From contig CAKZJE010000108.1 in assembly GCA_936941155.1 (NCBI GenBank), forward strand, positions 52,522-116,521: DNA of 64,000 nt. Direction: 5' to 3'. The notes beneath the pieces are model-generated. The model made no database searches. It saw only the letters and a list, made by a program, of their open reading frames with translations, and was not told the DNA's origin. Each line of letters starts with the position of its first letter. Positions within the stretch are counted from its first letter, which is position 1. Below are positions 29,281-40,783 of the stretch, piece after piece. A program made the position numbers and the translations under genes. The DNA comes from an uncultured Methylomonas sp. GTDB lineage: Bacteria; Pseudomonadota; Gammaproteobacteria; Methylococcales; Methylomonadaceae.

Positions 29281-29519
29281 GTTGTTTAAAACCCCTTCAA
29301 TAGATTGTTGTATGAAGGGGCATTTTGACTGAAATAGCAGCCTCGCACAAATAATAAATCATTATTTGTAGCGTAATTAAGGGTGCGTAAAGCCGCGCTG
29401 AATCGTAAGTTTGCCAACAAATAACGTGGAAGTTTTAAAAACCTACCAAGCCCTAAGCCTCAATCTGTTAAAATGGCAACAACTTCTTTTTAAATACTTT
29501 TCAACCTTGGAATAACACT

Positions 29520-31115
29520 TTGATTTCTACAGCAAATATCACCATGCAGTTTGGGGCAAAACCCCTGTTTGAAAATATCTCGATTAAATTCGGTGGCGGC
29601 AATCGCTATGGTTTGATTGGTGCAAACGGCTGCGGCAAGTCTACTTTTATGAAAATCCTCAGCGGCGATTTAGAACCGAGTTCCGGCAATGTCAGTATTG
29701 ACCCGAATGAGCGGCTGGGCATTTTGCGCCAAGATCAATTCGCTTATGAAGATTACACCGTGCTCGATACCGTGATTATGGGGCATTCTGAACTTTGGCA
29801 AGTGAAACAAGAGCGCGACCGGATTTATTCTTTGCCAGAAATGAGTGAAGAAGAAGGAATGCAAGTTGCCGATTTGGAAGTGCATTTTGCCGAAATGGAT
29901 GGCTACACCGCCGAATCACGCGCAGGGGAATTGTTGCTAGGTTTGGATATTCCATTAGAGCAACATGCGGGTTTAATGAGTGCGGTCGCGCCGGGCTGGA
30001 AATTGCGAGTCTTGTTGGCGCAGGCGTTGTTTGCCAATCCTGAAATCATGTTGTTAGACGAGCCAACCAACAACTTGGACATCAACACGATTCGTTGGTT
30101 GGAAGACGTGCTGAACGAGCGCAACAGCACCATGATTATCATTTCGCATGATCGACATTTTTTAAACAGCGTCTGCACGCACATGGCAGATATGGATTAT
30201 GGCGAATTGCGCGTTTATCCAGGCAATTATGATGAATATATGATTGCTTCCACACAAGCGCGTGAAGGTTTGTATGCACAAAATGCGAAGAAAAAAGCTC
30301 AAATTGCGGAATTGCAAACTTTCGTGAGTCGTTTTTCTGCGAATGCGTCAAAAGCCAAGCAAGCAACCTCGCGTGCTAAACAAATCGAAAAAATTAAATT
30401 GGATGAAATAAAACCGTCTAGTCGCGTAAATCCGTTTATTCGATTTGATGAAAGTAAAAAACTGCATCGTTTAGCGTTGGAAGTGATGGATTTAAGCAAA
30501 GGTTTTGAAGCGTATAAACCGTTATTTGAAAAGCTAAATATGATGGTTGCCGTCGGTGAGCGAATTGCAATTATCGGTGCGAATGGGATTGGGAAAACCA
30601 CGCTATTACGCACGTTAGTGGCTGATACAACTGCGGATACGGGCGAAGTGAAATGGTCAGAAAATTCGGAAATCGGTTATTTTGCCCAAGATAATACCGC
30701 TGCTTTTGCTGAAGATATTTCTTTGTATAACTGGATGAGCCAATGGCGCAGACCGTCAGATGATGACCAAGCTATCAGAGCGGTGTTAGGGCGGCTGTTA
30801 TTTGGTCAAGATGATATTAATAAATCTGTGAAAGTGTTATCCGGTGGTGAAAAAGGTCGGATGATGTTTGGCAAATTGATGTTGCAAAAAACCAATATTA
30901 TGGTGATGGATGAGCCGACTAACCATTTGGATATGGAATCGATTGAATCACTGAATACCGCATTGGAAAATTATCCCGGCACATTGCTGTTTGTCAGTCA
31001 CGATAGAGAATTTGTGTCTTCATTAGCCACGCGCGTGATTGAAATGAAGGCAGATGGCATTGTCGATTTTAGTGGTAATTATGAAGAGTATTTGGCAAGT
31101 CAAAATATTGTTTAA
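29520..31115 (+). CDS. ybiT: ABC-F family ATPase YbiT
   Basis: 531 residues, starting at TTG. Two ATP-binding cassettes without membrane segments: Walker A GANGCGKS and GANGIGKT, Walker [11 protein letters not shown] and [10 protein letters not shown], and the second signature LSGGEKGR. The first signature is the atypical [10 protein letters not shown], typical of YbiT. ABC-F proteins act on the ribosome during translation. Length and sequence track E. coli YbiT (530 residues) closely. Confidence 0.93.
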   Translation: MISTANITMQFGAKPLFENISIKFGGGNRYGLIGANGCGKSTFMKILSGDLEPSSGNVSIDPNERLGILRQDQFAYEDYTVLDTVIMGHSELWQVKQERDRIYSLPEMSEEEGMQVADLEVHFAEMDGYTAESRAGELLLGLDIPLEQHAGLMSAVAPGWKLRVLLAQALFANPEIMLLDEPTNNLDINTIRWLEDVLNERNSTMIIISHDRHFLNSVCTHMADMDYGELRVYPGNYDEYMIASTQAREGLYAQNAKKKAQIAELQTFVSRFSANASKAKQATSRAKQIEKIKLDEIKPSSRVNPFIRFDESKKLHRLALEVMDLSKGFEAYKPLFEKLNMMVAVGERIAIIGANGIGKTTLLRTLVADTTADTGEVKWSENSEIGYFAQDNTAAFAEDISLYNWMSQWRRPSDDDQAIRAVLGRLLFGQDDINKSVKVLSGGEKGRMMFGKLMLQKTNIMVMDEPTNHLDMESIESLNTALENYPGTLLFVSHDREFVSSLATRVIEMKADGIVDFSGNYEEYLASQNIV

Positions 31116-31117
31116 AA

Positions 31118-31150
31118 AAACCTTCTAGGTCTTTGAGACGTTGAAGGTTT
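31118..31150. repeat. Dispersed palindrome, AAACCTTCNAGGTCT family, copy 1
   Basis: AAACCTTCTAGGTCT and AGACGTTGAAGGTTT pair with two mismatches around TTG, directly after ybiT. Relatives are at 44632-44664 and inside the PKS at 59776-59808. A stronger terminator follows at 31191. Confidence 0.65.
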
Positions 31151-31190
31151 GAGAGATAAAACGCTTGTTTAAAAATTTTTAAGATAAAAA

Positions 31191-31217
31191 AAGCCCTTTT
31201 TGCAAAGGGCTTTTTTG
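31191..31217 (+). terminator. Rho-independent terminator after ybiT
   Basis: AAGCCCTTT, a 4-base loop, AAAGGGCTT and a T-run. A further short GCAAGC/GCTTGC hairpin lies near 31292-31306, before the end of the convergent gene. Confidence 0.8.
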
Positions 31218-31324
31218 TTATAACGATTGGCTTTAAGTGAACATAAGTTTCAAGGTATTAAAAAATACGGGAGGTTAGGCTTTGCCTGATTTGGCAAGCA
31301 AAGCTTGCACTCCAAAACTTTAGT

Positions 31325-33052
31325 TTAATTAATCACTAATTTACCTGCCAATACGGTATTGCTTGCCGCGTTCAATTTGCCAGCCCAGACAACTTTCATG
31401 CCTACAGCAATCGCCGCTGCTCTATTCAGTGTAAAAACTGTTTTGCTATTCCAAATAATTTTTTTAGCTCCAACCATCACAAAATGATCGCCAACTGATG
31501 ATACGGTGCTAGTTCCTTTGTCCAAAACACCATAACTTACTTTGGGATAAACAGTCATTGAAGTGGCATGACATGAGCCAATTGCATCCAATGTACCTTT
31601 AAAAGAGACAAACTCGCCGGCTAAAAAGTTTGTTGCGCCATCCACAAAAGTAGTATTTGCTTTGGTTGCATACCAAACGTGGTCAGCAGCTGCTAAGCCA
31701 TTATTCACGACAATAAAGTTGCGACCTAAGGTTTTAATCGGCACATAAAATTGCGCACAACCTGCAATATTTAACGTATAAGCTTTAGAAGCCAGCACGT
31801 TATTGGCATCGCTGGTATTCACTGTAAAGTTAAATACTCCGCCTTCTGTCGGTGTGCCCGATAAAATGCCTTTCCCAGAACTCAAGGTTAAACCTTTTGG
31901 TAACGCACCTGTGACAGTTGTTAGATAAGGTGTATTGCCGCCTACGACTACGGTTCTTTTCACATAAGGTTTGTTAATTTCGCCATCTTGCAGATGTTCA
32001 ATCAAACCCAATGGCGCAGCCGCCGCAAAACCAACCATTTGTGCTCCGGTGTAAGCACCAATCAATTTTTCAGTTCCGCAATCATGTTGGTATCCATTGC
32101 CAAAAGCATCCGTGACATCCACTACGCCAGCACCATGAATGCCATCATTAGCAACTTTATCGCACATTGCCTCATCGGTTTCGCCATCTCTGGAAAGTGC
32201 GCTACCTGCATATTTGTAAAACTCATAACGGCGAGTGATTTTTTCATCACCTTTTTGCAAAGGCTCTGCTTTACCAAGCAATTTTAATTTTTTCCCATTT
32301 TTGCCCGCATTCGGCTGCAACAAATACCACTCAGTTTCTACCTCAGCAACTTCGCCATTTGCCCAATCTGCTTTGCCGTCGCCATTCTTGTCGCCACTGA
32401 TTAAATCGTCTAAAGGAATGTTTTTGTTGTTATGCAGCTTAGTTTTAATCACTTTTACCCAAGATGGTTTGCCAAATTGTTTTGCAACTGGCAACGGCTC
32501 AGGCGGCGCGGGAATCACTGCTGCAACTTGTGCAGGTCTTGCCAATACTGGCGGTTGATATGTCCATGAAGGTGCGGAAATTTGCACTTCTGCTCCTAGC
32601 ATTAAATTACCTGGTGCGGCTGGGTTATCAATCAGCCAATGATATTTAACAAGGCTCGGCGCGTAAAACGACACGCCAAAATGCTCGCAACCTTCATTTA
32701 CCGCAGGATTTGTGCATTGATGTCCTTGTGTCGGTGGAAATGCACCCACAGGCACGGCGGTATAACTTAAATAATTTCCTGATGCGTCTTTTTTGCTTTC
32801 GTAACGGACAAATGTTTTTGGACGCAAAGGATCGGTGTTGTCTTCCGTAATTTTAGGCGCACCGTAGTGATTCCAATCATAAGTGTATTGAATTGCCGTG
32901 CTATGTACGTCATCAATTTCAATTTCAAAACCGTGCGCTTCAACGCCTGTGTCGTTCACTGCATCAAAATTGCTCAATGCGCCATACGCGGTGCTTGCTT
33001 GCGTCATGGGGCTTAATGCGTATAAACATAAAAACGGTAATAGTTTTTTCAT
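31325..33052 (-). CDS. Secreted protein with putative-Ig (He_PIG-like) domain, function unknown
   Basis: 575 residues from the ATG at 33052 (AAAGGAAAATTT before it); the frame stays open further upstream but that part has no support. A signal peptide covers ~1-20 (ends TQA-STA). Paired Cys residues occur at CTNPAVNEGCEHF, CGTE and CHAT. DKNGDGKADW at about 220 is a Ca2+-binding EF-hand/dockerin-like loop. TGALPKGLTLSSGKGILSGTP is, in two parts, the He_PIG pattern (TGALPKGLTL, GILSGTPTEGG). The C-terminal ~130 residues resemble DUF5666-type beta repeats. Extracytoplasmic, no enzyme motif recognised; convergent with ybiT. Confidence 0.75.
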   Translation of the reverse strand: MKKLLPFLCLYALSPMTQASTAYGALSNFDAVNDTGVEAHGFEIEIDDVHSTAIQYTYDWNHYGAPKITEDNTDPLRPKTFVRYESKKDASGNYLSYTAVPVGAFPPTQGHQCTNPAVNEGCEHFGVSFYAPSLVKYHWLIDNPAAPGNLMLGAEVQISAPSWTYQPPVLARPAQVAAVIPAPPEPLPVAKQFGKPSWVKVIKTKLHNNKNIPLDDLISGDKNGDGKADWANGEVAEVETEWYLLQPNAGKNGKKLKLLGKAEPLQKGDEKITRRYEFYKYAGSALSRDGETDEAMCDKVANDGIHGAGVVDVTDAFGNGYQHDCGTEKLIGAYTGAQMVGFAAAAPLGLIEHLQDGEINKPYVKRTVVVGGNTPYLTTVTGALPKGLTLSSGKGILSGTPTEGGVFNFTVNTSDANNVLASKAYTLNIAGCAQFYVPIKTLGRNFIVVNNGLAAADHVWYATKANTTFVDGATNFLAGEFVSFKGTLDAIGSCHATSMTVYPKVSYGVLDKGTSTVSSVGDHFVMVGAKKIIWNSKTVFTLNRAAAIAVGMKVVWAGKLNAASNTVLAGKLVIN

Positions 33053-33140
33053 AAATTTTCCTTTCGTGTGTTGAGTGCTTTTTATCATACCGAAAGTTTT
33101 GATTAGGTAATGCGACATACTCCGCAAGTTTGTCTTCTGA

Positions 33141-33178
33141 AATTTTTTTAAGACGACTGGTCGTCTTGAAAAATTTTC
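33141..33178. repeat. CAAGACGAC-TG-GTCGTCTTG family, copy 2
   Basis: Core 33151-33166 is identical to the copy at 16093-16108, with A/T-rich arms extending both ways. Confidence 0.75.
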
Positions 33179-33232
33179 GCACTTGAGTTTACATAAAAAA
33201 ATCTGAACAAACTTTTGGATTTGATGACTTTT

Positions 33233-33259
33233 GTAGAGACGCAACAATTGCATCTCTAC
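33233..33259. repeat. GTAGAGACG family, copy 2
   Basis: GTAGAGACGCAA and TTGCATCTCTAC, one wobble pair, loop of 3 bases. Confidence 0.75.
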
Positions 33260-33309
33260 TTTTAAAAAACATCCAATTGTTATTTTTAATTTATTGATTT
33301 ATATATCGC

Positions 33310-33339
33310 TGGAGTCAAAAGTCGCGACTTTTGACTCCA
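33310..33339. repeat. Perfect 30-base palindrome
   Basis: Half-site TGGAGTCAAAAGTCG is followed at once by its exact reverse complement, no loop. No other copy was noticed in the window. Confidence 0.85.
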
Positions 33340-33445
33340 AAATTGAATGCTTTCACAGCCTCTAAAGCTATTTAACTCCAGAATACCTGAAACTTTTTTT
33401 ATCTAAACCTCATCTAATTTGAGAAACGTAGTTTTTTGTTGAACG

Positions 33446-33473
33446 GTAGAGACGCAATATTTTGCGTCTCTAC
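33446..33473. repeat. GTAGAGACG family, copy 3
   Basis: Perfect 12-base arms GTAGAGACGCAA and TTGCGTCTCTAC with a 4-base loop; the best-preserved copy in the window. Confidence 0.8.
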
Positions 33474-33591
33474 ACGTTTACATAGCATCTAACCATTTTA
33501 AAAAACTATGTGTTTCTGAATGGATGCGGTTTATCTAGGAACTTTTATCTATCTACGAACGAGCATGAAAAAACTTATGAACTCTATGTGA

Positions 33592-33638
33592 TGTAGGTGC
33601 GGATTTATCCGCACTGTGCGAATGAATTCGCACCTACA
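33592..33638. repeat. TGTAGGTGCG double-hairpin repeat
   Basis: Terminal arms TGTAGGTGCG and CGCACCTACA enclose two hairpins: GTGCGGAT-ATCCGCAC and GTGCGAAT-ATTCGCAC. A related half-element, GTTTGGAT-ATCCAAAC, is at 44495-44512. Confidence 0.75.
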
Positions 33639-33684
33639 GTTGTCGAGATTATTTCAGGCACGTTTCTTTAGAGTGTTATGGATG

Positions 33685-35631
<1,947 letters not shown>

Positions 35632-35697
35632 CTAATGTTCATGCCGATTTTGATTCACACAATGACAACATCCTACCATTAAATTATTGTTATCGTG

Positions 35698-35880
35698 ATG
35701 CCTAGAAAAACGTCGCCCGATTTATTGAGTACAGCATTGGCTGAATTAGAGCAAATTGTTGAGCAACTTAATTTAGATAATGATGATTTGTCTGACGCAT
35801 TATCCGAAGCTGAGATTGAGATGACTAACCTTGAATCTGGCGCAGACCTGAGTGGTCTAAAAAATAACTATCCCGCCTAA
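35698..35880 (+). CDS. xseB: Short, divergent exodeoxyribonuclease VII small subunit
   Basis: 60 residues. ALAELEQIVEQLN followed by LSDALSEAE matches the helical hairpin of XseB (usually ALAELEQIV..L....LSLEEAL..FE.G), but the second helix, normally rich in Gln/Leu, is replaced by EMTNLESGADLSG. The position immediately before ispA-dxs is the classical xseB position and supports the call. Either the ATG at 35698 or the GTG at 35695 may be used. It is ~20 residues shorter than usual, so partner binding to XseA may be altered. Confidence 0.7.
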   Translation: MPRKTSPDLLSTALAELEQIVEQLNLDNDDLSDALSEAEIEMTNLESGADLSGLKNNYPA

Positions 35881-35907
35881 AAAATAAATACTTGGAGTTT
35901 TTTTCCG

Positions 35908-36804
35908 ATGAGTAGTGCCTTAAAAGAATATATGATTTTGTGTCAACAGCGTGTTGAACAAGCTTTAGAAAATCGCCTGCCTTCCGCTGCTATTTTGCCA
36001 CAACGTCTGCACGAAGCTATGCGTTATAGCACCCTAGATGGCGGCAAACGGATGCGTCCGATGTTGACGTATTGCACGGGTAAAGCGTTAGGATTGGATT
36101 TAGCGGTGTTGGACGCACCAGCTTGTGCGGTGGAAATGATTCATGTGTATTCGTTAATTCACGATGATTTGCCAGCCATGGACGATGATGATTTACGGCG
36201 CGGCAAACCGACCAGCCATATTAAATTTGACGAAGCGACTGCAATTTTAACTGGCGACGCGCTGCAAGCTTTAGCGTTTGAATTATTAGCAAACGATGCA
36301 AGTTTAGCCGTCAGTGCCGAGCAACGTTTAAAAATGATTACTACATTGACTAAAGCCAGCGGCTCGCAAGGCATGGTCGGTGGACAAGCGATAGATTTGC
36401 AATCGGTTGGTACGCAATTGACTTTGCCAGAATTGGAAAATATGCACATTCATAAAACCGGCGCGTTAATTCGGGCTAGTGTGAATATGGCAGCACTCGC
36501 GAAAGCGGATTTAGACCCGATTGTTGCAAAAAAACTCGATCATTACGCCAAATGTATCGGGTTATCTTTCCAAGTCAAAGACGATATTTTAGATTGCGAA
36601 AGCGATACCGCGACTTTGGGCAAAACGCAAGGCAAAGACCAAGACAACGATAAACCCACTTATCCGGCTTTATTAGGTTTGGCAGGTGCAAAACAAAAAG
36701 CGCAAGAATTACACGAACAAGCCTTGTTAAGCTTGGCTGATTTCGGCAGCGAAGCTGATTTGCTGCGTGATTTATCCCTCTATATTATTCAACGCGATCA
36801 CTAA
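35908..36804 (+). CDS. ispA: Farnesyl diphosphate synthase
   Basis: 298 residues, trans-prenyltransferase fold. The first aspartate-rich motif DDLPAMDDDDLRRG and second DDILD are intact, with GGKRMRPML and the KTGALIRASV region. It makes C15 farnesyl diphosphate from DMAPP/IPP for quinones, hopanoids and carotenoids. A strong GGAG site precedes it; it lies between xseB and dxs in the E. coli-like order. Confidence 0.95.
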   Translation: MSSALKEYMILCQQRVEQALENRLPSAAILPQRLHEAMRYSTLDGGKRMRPMLTYCTGKALGLDLAVLDAPACAVEMIHVYSLIHDDLPAMDDDDLRRGKPTSHIKFDEATAILTGDALQALAFELLANDASLAVSAEQRLKMITTLTKASGSQGMVGGQAIDLQSVGTQLTLPELENMHIHKTGALIRASVNMAALAKADLDPIVAKKLDHYAKCIGLSFQVKDDILDCESDTATLGKTQGKDQDNDKPTYPALLGLAGAKQKAQELHEQALLSLADFGSEADLLRDLSLYIIQRDH

Positions 36805-36882
36805 TAACCTACTTGATTAGTCAGAATTTAAGCGACATAATCAGCCGTTTGTACAACGCGCCATCAAAGGACATACTTTTTT

Positions 36883-38748
36883 ATGAATACTTCGACCAGT
36901 AATTACCCTTTACTTGATAACATCACACTTCCCGCCGATGTTCGTAAGCTTCCCAAAACTCAATTACTGGCGTTATGCAAAGAACTGCGCGAGTTTTTAA
37001 CTCACACTGTTAGCTTGTCCGGGGGGCATTTCTCCGCAGGATTAGGCACGGTGGAGTTAACGGTTGCCTTGCATTATGTGTTCGACACTCCGACTGACCA
37101 ATTAGTTTGGGATGTGGGACATCAAGCGTATCCACATAAAATTCTCACCGGTCGCAAAGACCGCATGACCACGATTCGCACCAAAGATGGCGTGTCTGCT
37201 TTTCCAAAACGTGATGAAAGTGAATACGATGCGTTTGGGGTGGGACATTCCAGCACTTCCATCAGCGCGGCATTGGGAATGGCAATTGCCTCAGAATTAA
37301 AAGGCGAAAACAAACATATGGTTGCGATTATCGGTGATGGCAGTATTACCGGCGGTATGGCATTTGAAGCTATGAACCACGCAGGTTCTTTAGATGCTAA
37401 TTTATTGGTGATTCTCAACGATAACGACATGGCAATTTCACCGAATGTCGGGGCGATGAACAATTATTTGACCAAAGTTTTGTCGAGTAAATTGTATTCA
37501 TCCATGCGTTCAGAAAGTAAAAAAGTTTTGAAAAAAATGCCTAGCGTTTGGGAATTGGCGCGTAAAACGGAAGAACACGTCAAAGGAATGATTGTCCCCG
37601 GCACGTTGTTTGAAGAATTAGGTTTTAACTATATTGGCCCGATTGATGGTCACGATATTGAAATGCTGGTTTCCACATTGGAAAACTTAAAACACATTGA
37701 AGGGCCGCGTTTTCTGCATATTGTCACTAAAAAAGGCAAAGGCTACGCGCCGGCGGAAAAAGACCCGTTGGCTTATCACGGCGTTCCTGCATTTGATCCG
37801 ACAAAAGATTCTTTACCAAAATCGGCACCGTCACCGCACCCCACTTATACCGAAGTATTTGGGCAATGGCTGTGTGATATGGCTGCCAAAGATGAACGAT
37901 TACTTGGCATTACGCCTGCGATGCGTGAAGGTTCGGGGTTAGTGAAATTTTCACAGCAATATCCAAATCGTTATTTTGATGTCGCGATTGCTGAACAACA
38001 TGCTGTGACCTTAGCCGCAGGGCAAGCGTGTCAAGGTGGAAAACCAGTGGTCGCGATTTATTCGACCTTTTTACAACGCGGCTATGACCAACTCATTCAC
38101 GATGTCGCTTTGCAAAATCTGGATGTGTTATTTGCCATTGACCGCGCAGGATTAGTAGGGCCCGATGGCCCAACCCATGCGGGCAATTTTGATTACAGTT
38201 ATTTGCGTTGTATTCCCAACATGGTGGTGATGGCTCCTGCGGATGAAAACGAATCGCGGCAAATGCTGTACACCGGATTTTTACATCACGGGCCAGTGGC
38301 AGTGCGTTATCCAAGAGGCAAAGGCCCCGGCGTAGCGGTGCAAGCTGAAATGACAGAATTGCCGATTGGGAAAGGTGAAATCTGTCAAAAAGGCTCAAAC
38401 ATCGCGATTTTAGCGTGGGGCAGCGTAGTTGCTCCTGCCATGATTGTTGGCAAACAGCTCGGTGCAACGGTGGTCAATATGCGTTTTATTAAACCCATTG
38501 ATAAAGAGTTGATGTTAGAACTGGCAAAAACACACGATACTTTCGTTACAGTGGAAGAAAACGTGGTCGCAGGGGGCGCAGGCAGTGCGGTGAATGAGTT
38601 TTTACAATCACAACGAATTTTAATGCCGGTGTTAAATATTGCGATACCCGATGAATTCATTGAACAAGGCACACGCGAAGAGTTACTCAGCTTATGTGGT
38701 TTGGATGTGGCAGGAATTTCTGCGCAGATTGAAAAATTTTGCGCATAA
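36883..38748 (+). CDS. dxs: 1-deoxy-D-xylulose-5-phosphate synthase
   Basis: 621 residues. A thiamine-diphosphate enzyme that condenses pyruvate with glyceraldehyde 3-phosphate, the first step of the MEP isoprenoid pathway. Seen: [12 protein letters not shown], the cofactor motif [19 protein letters not shown] split over GDG...NDN, and [15 protein letters not shown] with [12 protein letters not shown]. Located 78 bases after ispA, consistent with co-transcription. Confidence 0.96.
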   Translation: MNTSTSNYPLLDNITLPADVRKLPKTQLLALCKELREFLTHTVSLSGGHFSAGLGTVELTVALHYVFDTPTDQLVWDVGHQAYPHKILTGRKDRMTTIRTKDGVSAFPKRDESEYDAFGVGHSSTSISAALGMAIASELKGENKHMVAIIGDGSITGGMAFEAMNHAGSLDANLLVILNDNDMAISPNVGAMNNYLTKVLSSKLYSSMRSESKKVLKKMPSVWELARKTEEHVKGMIVPGTLFEELGFNYIGPIDGHDIEMLVSTLENLKHIEGPRFLHIVTKKGKGYAPAEKDPLAYHGVPAFDPTKDSLPKSAPSPHPTYTEVFGQWLCDMAAKDERLLGITPAMREGSGLVKFSQQYPNRYFDVAIAEQHAVTLAAGQACQGGKPVVAIYSTFLQRGYDQLIHDVALQNLDVLFAIDRAGLVGPDGPTHAGNFDYSYLRCIPNMVVMAPADENESRQMLYTGFLHHGPVAVRYPRGKGPGVAVQAEMTELPIGKGEICQKGSNIAILAWGSVVAPAMIVGKQLGATVVNMRFIKPIDKELMLELAKTHDTFVTVEENVVAGGAGSAVNEFLQSQRILMPVLNIAIPDEFIEQGTREELLSLCGLDVAGISAQIEKFCA

Positions 38749-38784
38749 ATCAGTGTTTATAAAAAATAACTTAAAGGTGATGGA

Positions 38785-39174
38785 ATGAGTGTTTTATTGC
38801 TAGGTGCTGTGGCTTGTATGATGGCATTAATCCTCTCGGCATGGTTGATGACGTTTGCGCGTTGGTTTCCAATTGAAGGAATTGACGGAAAATTTTTGGT
38901 TGATTACAAAACCATGATTAGAGCGCATGTTGATTATGCTTTGATGGCGTTGTTCAATTTGGCTTTTTACGGTGCAGGTGTTGAATTACCTGTGCTGGCG
39001 TGTTGGTGCGTGGCGATTGGTGGCTTTACTAATCCTAGTGTTTTTGTGGTGGCGGCGTTTGACCCTGAATTTTGGAATAAAATGCACTGGAAAGTGTATT
39101 CAGCAATCAGTTTTATTATTACCACCATTGGTTTTACTTGGGTTGGCATCACCTTCGTTGCACAGGCTTTATAA
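38785..39174 (+). CDS. Four-helix membrane protein, weakly like styrene-oxide isomerase/hydroxylaminobenzene mutase
   Basis: 129 residues with four predicted membrane helices (about 3-22, 47-65, 68-90, 104-127). Helix 2 opens with IRAHVDYALM (H48). The RAH motif and four-helix size recall styrene-oxide isomerase, where, as I recall, the His in RAHSG is a haem ligand, but overall similarity is weak and this is an inference. It begins 36 bases after dxs with AAAGGTGATGGA before the ATG, so it may be part of the isoprenoid operon and act on a hydrophobic substrate. Function not established. Confidence 0.6.
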   Translation: MSVLLLGAVACMMALILSAWLMTFARWFPIEGIDGKFLVDYKTMIRAHVDYALMALFNLAFYGAGVELPVLACWCVAIGGFTNPSVFVVAAFDPEFWNKMHWKVYSAISFIITTIGFTWVGITFVAQAL

Positions 39175-39216
39175 TTTTCGATGAAAACCAATGGGCTGTG
39201 TGAAAATTATTAAGGT

Positions 39217-39245
39217 GTAGAGATGTTGCATTGCAGCGTCTCTAC
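39217..39245. repeat. GTAGAGACG family, copy 4
   Basis: GTAGAGATG...CGTCTCTAC inverted repeat with inner TGCA/GCA pairing, between the four-helix gene and apt. Confidence 0.7.
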
Positions 39246-39317
39246 TTTAGCGAAAAAGATTTCATCCGCAGAAACATTTAAGCGACATTCAACATTTCAT
39301 TATTTTCCATTCAAGCT

Positions 39318-39833
39318 ATGTACAGATTAAAAGATAAAATCCGCGACGTTCCAGATTTTCCAAAACCTGGCATTATGTTTAAAGACATCAGCCCCTTAGT
39401 CAAAGACCCCGCCGCATTACGCCTTGCTGTTTATCAATTATTGCATCCCTTTTTAGGTAGAGATATTACGGTTATCGCAGGCATGGAAGCGCGTGGTTTT
39501 ATCTTCGGCTCGCTAGCAGCATGGGAATTAGGCGTAGGTTTTGTGCCACTGAGAAAACCCGGTAAATTGCCTTATAACGTGCAAAGTATTTCTTACGATT
39601 TAGAATACGGCTCAGCAACGTTAGAAGCGCATATTGATGCGTTTGATAAAAACGATAAAGTTTTAGTGATTGATGATTTATTAGCCACCGGCGGCACGGC
39701 AAAAGCGAGCTGCGAATTAATTGAGTCTCTAGGTGCAACCGTTGTTGCTTGTGCTTTTGTAGTCGAATTAGATTTTCTCAATGGGCGCGATAAATTAAAA
39801 GATTATGAAGTCCATTCGTTATTGCATTATTAA
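39318..39833 (+). CDS. apt: Adenine phosphoribosyltransferase
   Basis: 171 residues. It salvages adenine to AMP with PRPP. The family N-terminus (IRDVPDFPKPGIMFKDI, in parts), GMEARGFIFG and the PRPP-binding loop VLVIDDLLATGGTA are intact. Twenty bases separate it from the acyltransferase/cNMP gene downstream. Confidence 0.95.
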   Translation: MYRLKDKIRDVPDFPKPGIMFKDISPLVKDPAALRLAVYQLLHPFLGRDITVIAGMEARGFIFGSLAAWELGVGFVPLRKPGKLPYNVQSISYDLEYGSATLEAHIDAFDKNDKVLVIDDLLATGGTAKASCELIESLGATVVACAFVVELDFLNGRDKLKDYEVHSLLHY

Positions 39834-39853
39834 CTGAAAAGACCGACTCAAAC

Positions 39854-40777
39854 ATGGCGATTAAAATCAGCTTAGCGAAGAAACCTGAACAGATTGATGC
39901 TATTTACAGATTGCGTCACCAATTGTTATCTAAATCGCGTGACAATATAGATGCCCATCAACTGCGCTGTTATTTGAGTGATGAAGAACGCAGCTTAAAT
40001 CGTTTTGATGGTTATCCCACCACGTCACATTTGATTGTGGAACATGAAAAAAAAGTCGTGGGCAGTTTGCGGTTGTGTGTTGATTCTAGCGTCGGGCTTC
40101 CTGCTAATTTGGTTTATAACTTTCGCGAAAAAATTCCCCATGTCAGTCAAGCGGTTAGTTGCGATATGTATTGCGTGAGCAAAAATTATCACAATGCCAA
40201 AATCGCTCAAGGGCTGATTCTAATGGCAAGTTATATTGCTGCCGCCCAACACGCCACCCATTTAGTTGCGCCGATTAATCCTGCGATTGCGCAGTTAATG
40301 CAAAAAATTGGTTGCAACATTATTGATAAAGAAATCATTGATTCTGCCAGCGGCTTAGCGATTGTGCCGGTGATTTTGGAAATTGCCACCTTAAAAGATT
40401 TTTTTATTGATTTTGTTAAGCGTAATCAATTGACGAATTTTTTAGGCGCGTTTGAATGTGTGTTTTATGAAGAGGGCGAGTACATTATTCGAGCGGGCGA
40501 AAAAGGCGATTGTGTGTATGTGATGGTGGACGGTGAGGCGAATGTGATTCACCCGCAAAAATACCGGATGATTAACACCTTGAAACCCGGCGATGTGTTT
40601 GGGGAAATTGCGTTATTAGCGGATGGAATTCGTACCGCGAATGTGGTGGCAAAAAAGTCAGTGAGAGCGATGCGCTTAGACAAAGAAGCGTTCATGGATT
40701 ATTTGTTAAACAATCCTGAAAAAGCGATTGCGTTTATGTCGCAAATTGGCAAACAAGCTAAGCAAATTAGCGATTAA
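39854..40777 (+). CDS. GNAT-like acyltransferase fused to a C-terminal cyclic-nucleotide-binding domain
   Basis: 307 residues. Residues ~1-175 look like the N-acyl amino acid/autoinducer synthase branch of GNAT folds (AIYRLRHQLL, YPTTSHLIVEHEKKVVGSLRLC in parts, SCDMYCVSKNYHN). Residues ~190-300 are a CRP-type domain: FLGAFECVFYEEGEYIIRAGEKGD (in parts) and the phosphate-binding cassette GDVFGEIALL followed by GIRTANV, which keeps the Glu and Arg that bind the cyclic nucleotide. Thus an acyltransferase probably gated by cAMP or cGMP. The order (GNAT first) is the reverse of mycobacterial Pat (cNMP first). Cytosolic; probably in an operon with apt. Substrate unknown. Confidence 0.8.
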   Translation: MAIKISLAKKPEQIDAIYRLRHQLLSKSRDNIDAHQLRCYLSDEERSLNRFDGYPTTSHLIVEHEKKVVGSLRLCVDSSVGLPANLVYNFREKIPHVSQAVSCDMYCVSKNYHNAKIAQGLILMASYIAAAQHATHLVAPINPAIAQLMQKIGCNIIDKEIIDSASGLAIVPVILEIATLKDFFIDFVKRNQLTNFLGAFECVFYEEGEYIIRAGEKGDCVYVMVDGEANVIHPQKYRMINTLKPGDVFGEIALLADGIRTANVVAKKSVRAMRLDKEAFMDYLLNNPEKAIAFMSQIGKQAKQISD

Positions 40778-40783
40778 GCGGTT

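Larger units (their letters stand above)
33053..33684. other. Repeat-rich intergenic region upstream of the He_PIG gene and downstream of parE
   Basis: 632 bases with no supported gene. Five palindromes stand in a row: AGACGAC type (33141), GTAGAGACG type (33233), a perfect 30-base palindrome (33310), another GTAGAGACG type (33446), and a TGTAGGTGCG double hairpin (33592). Confidence 0.75.
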
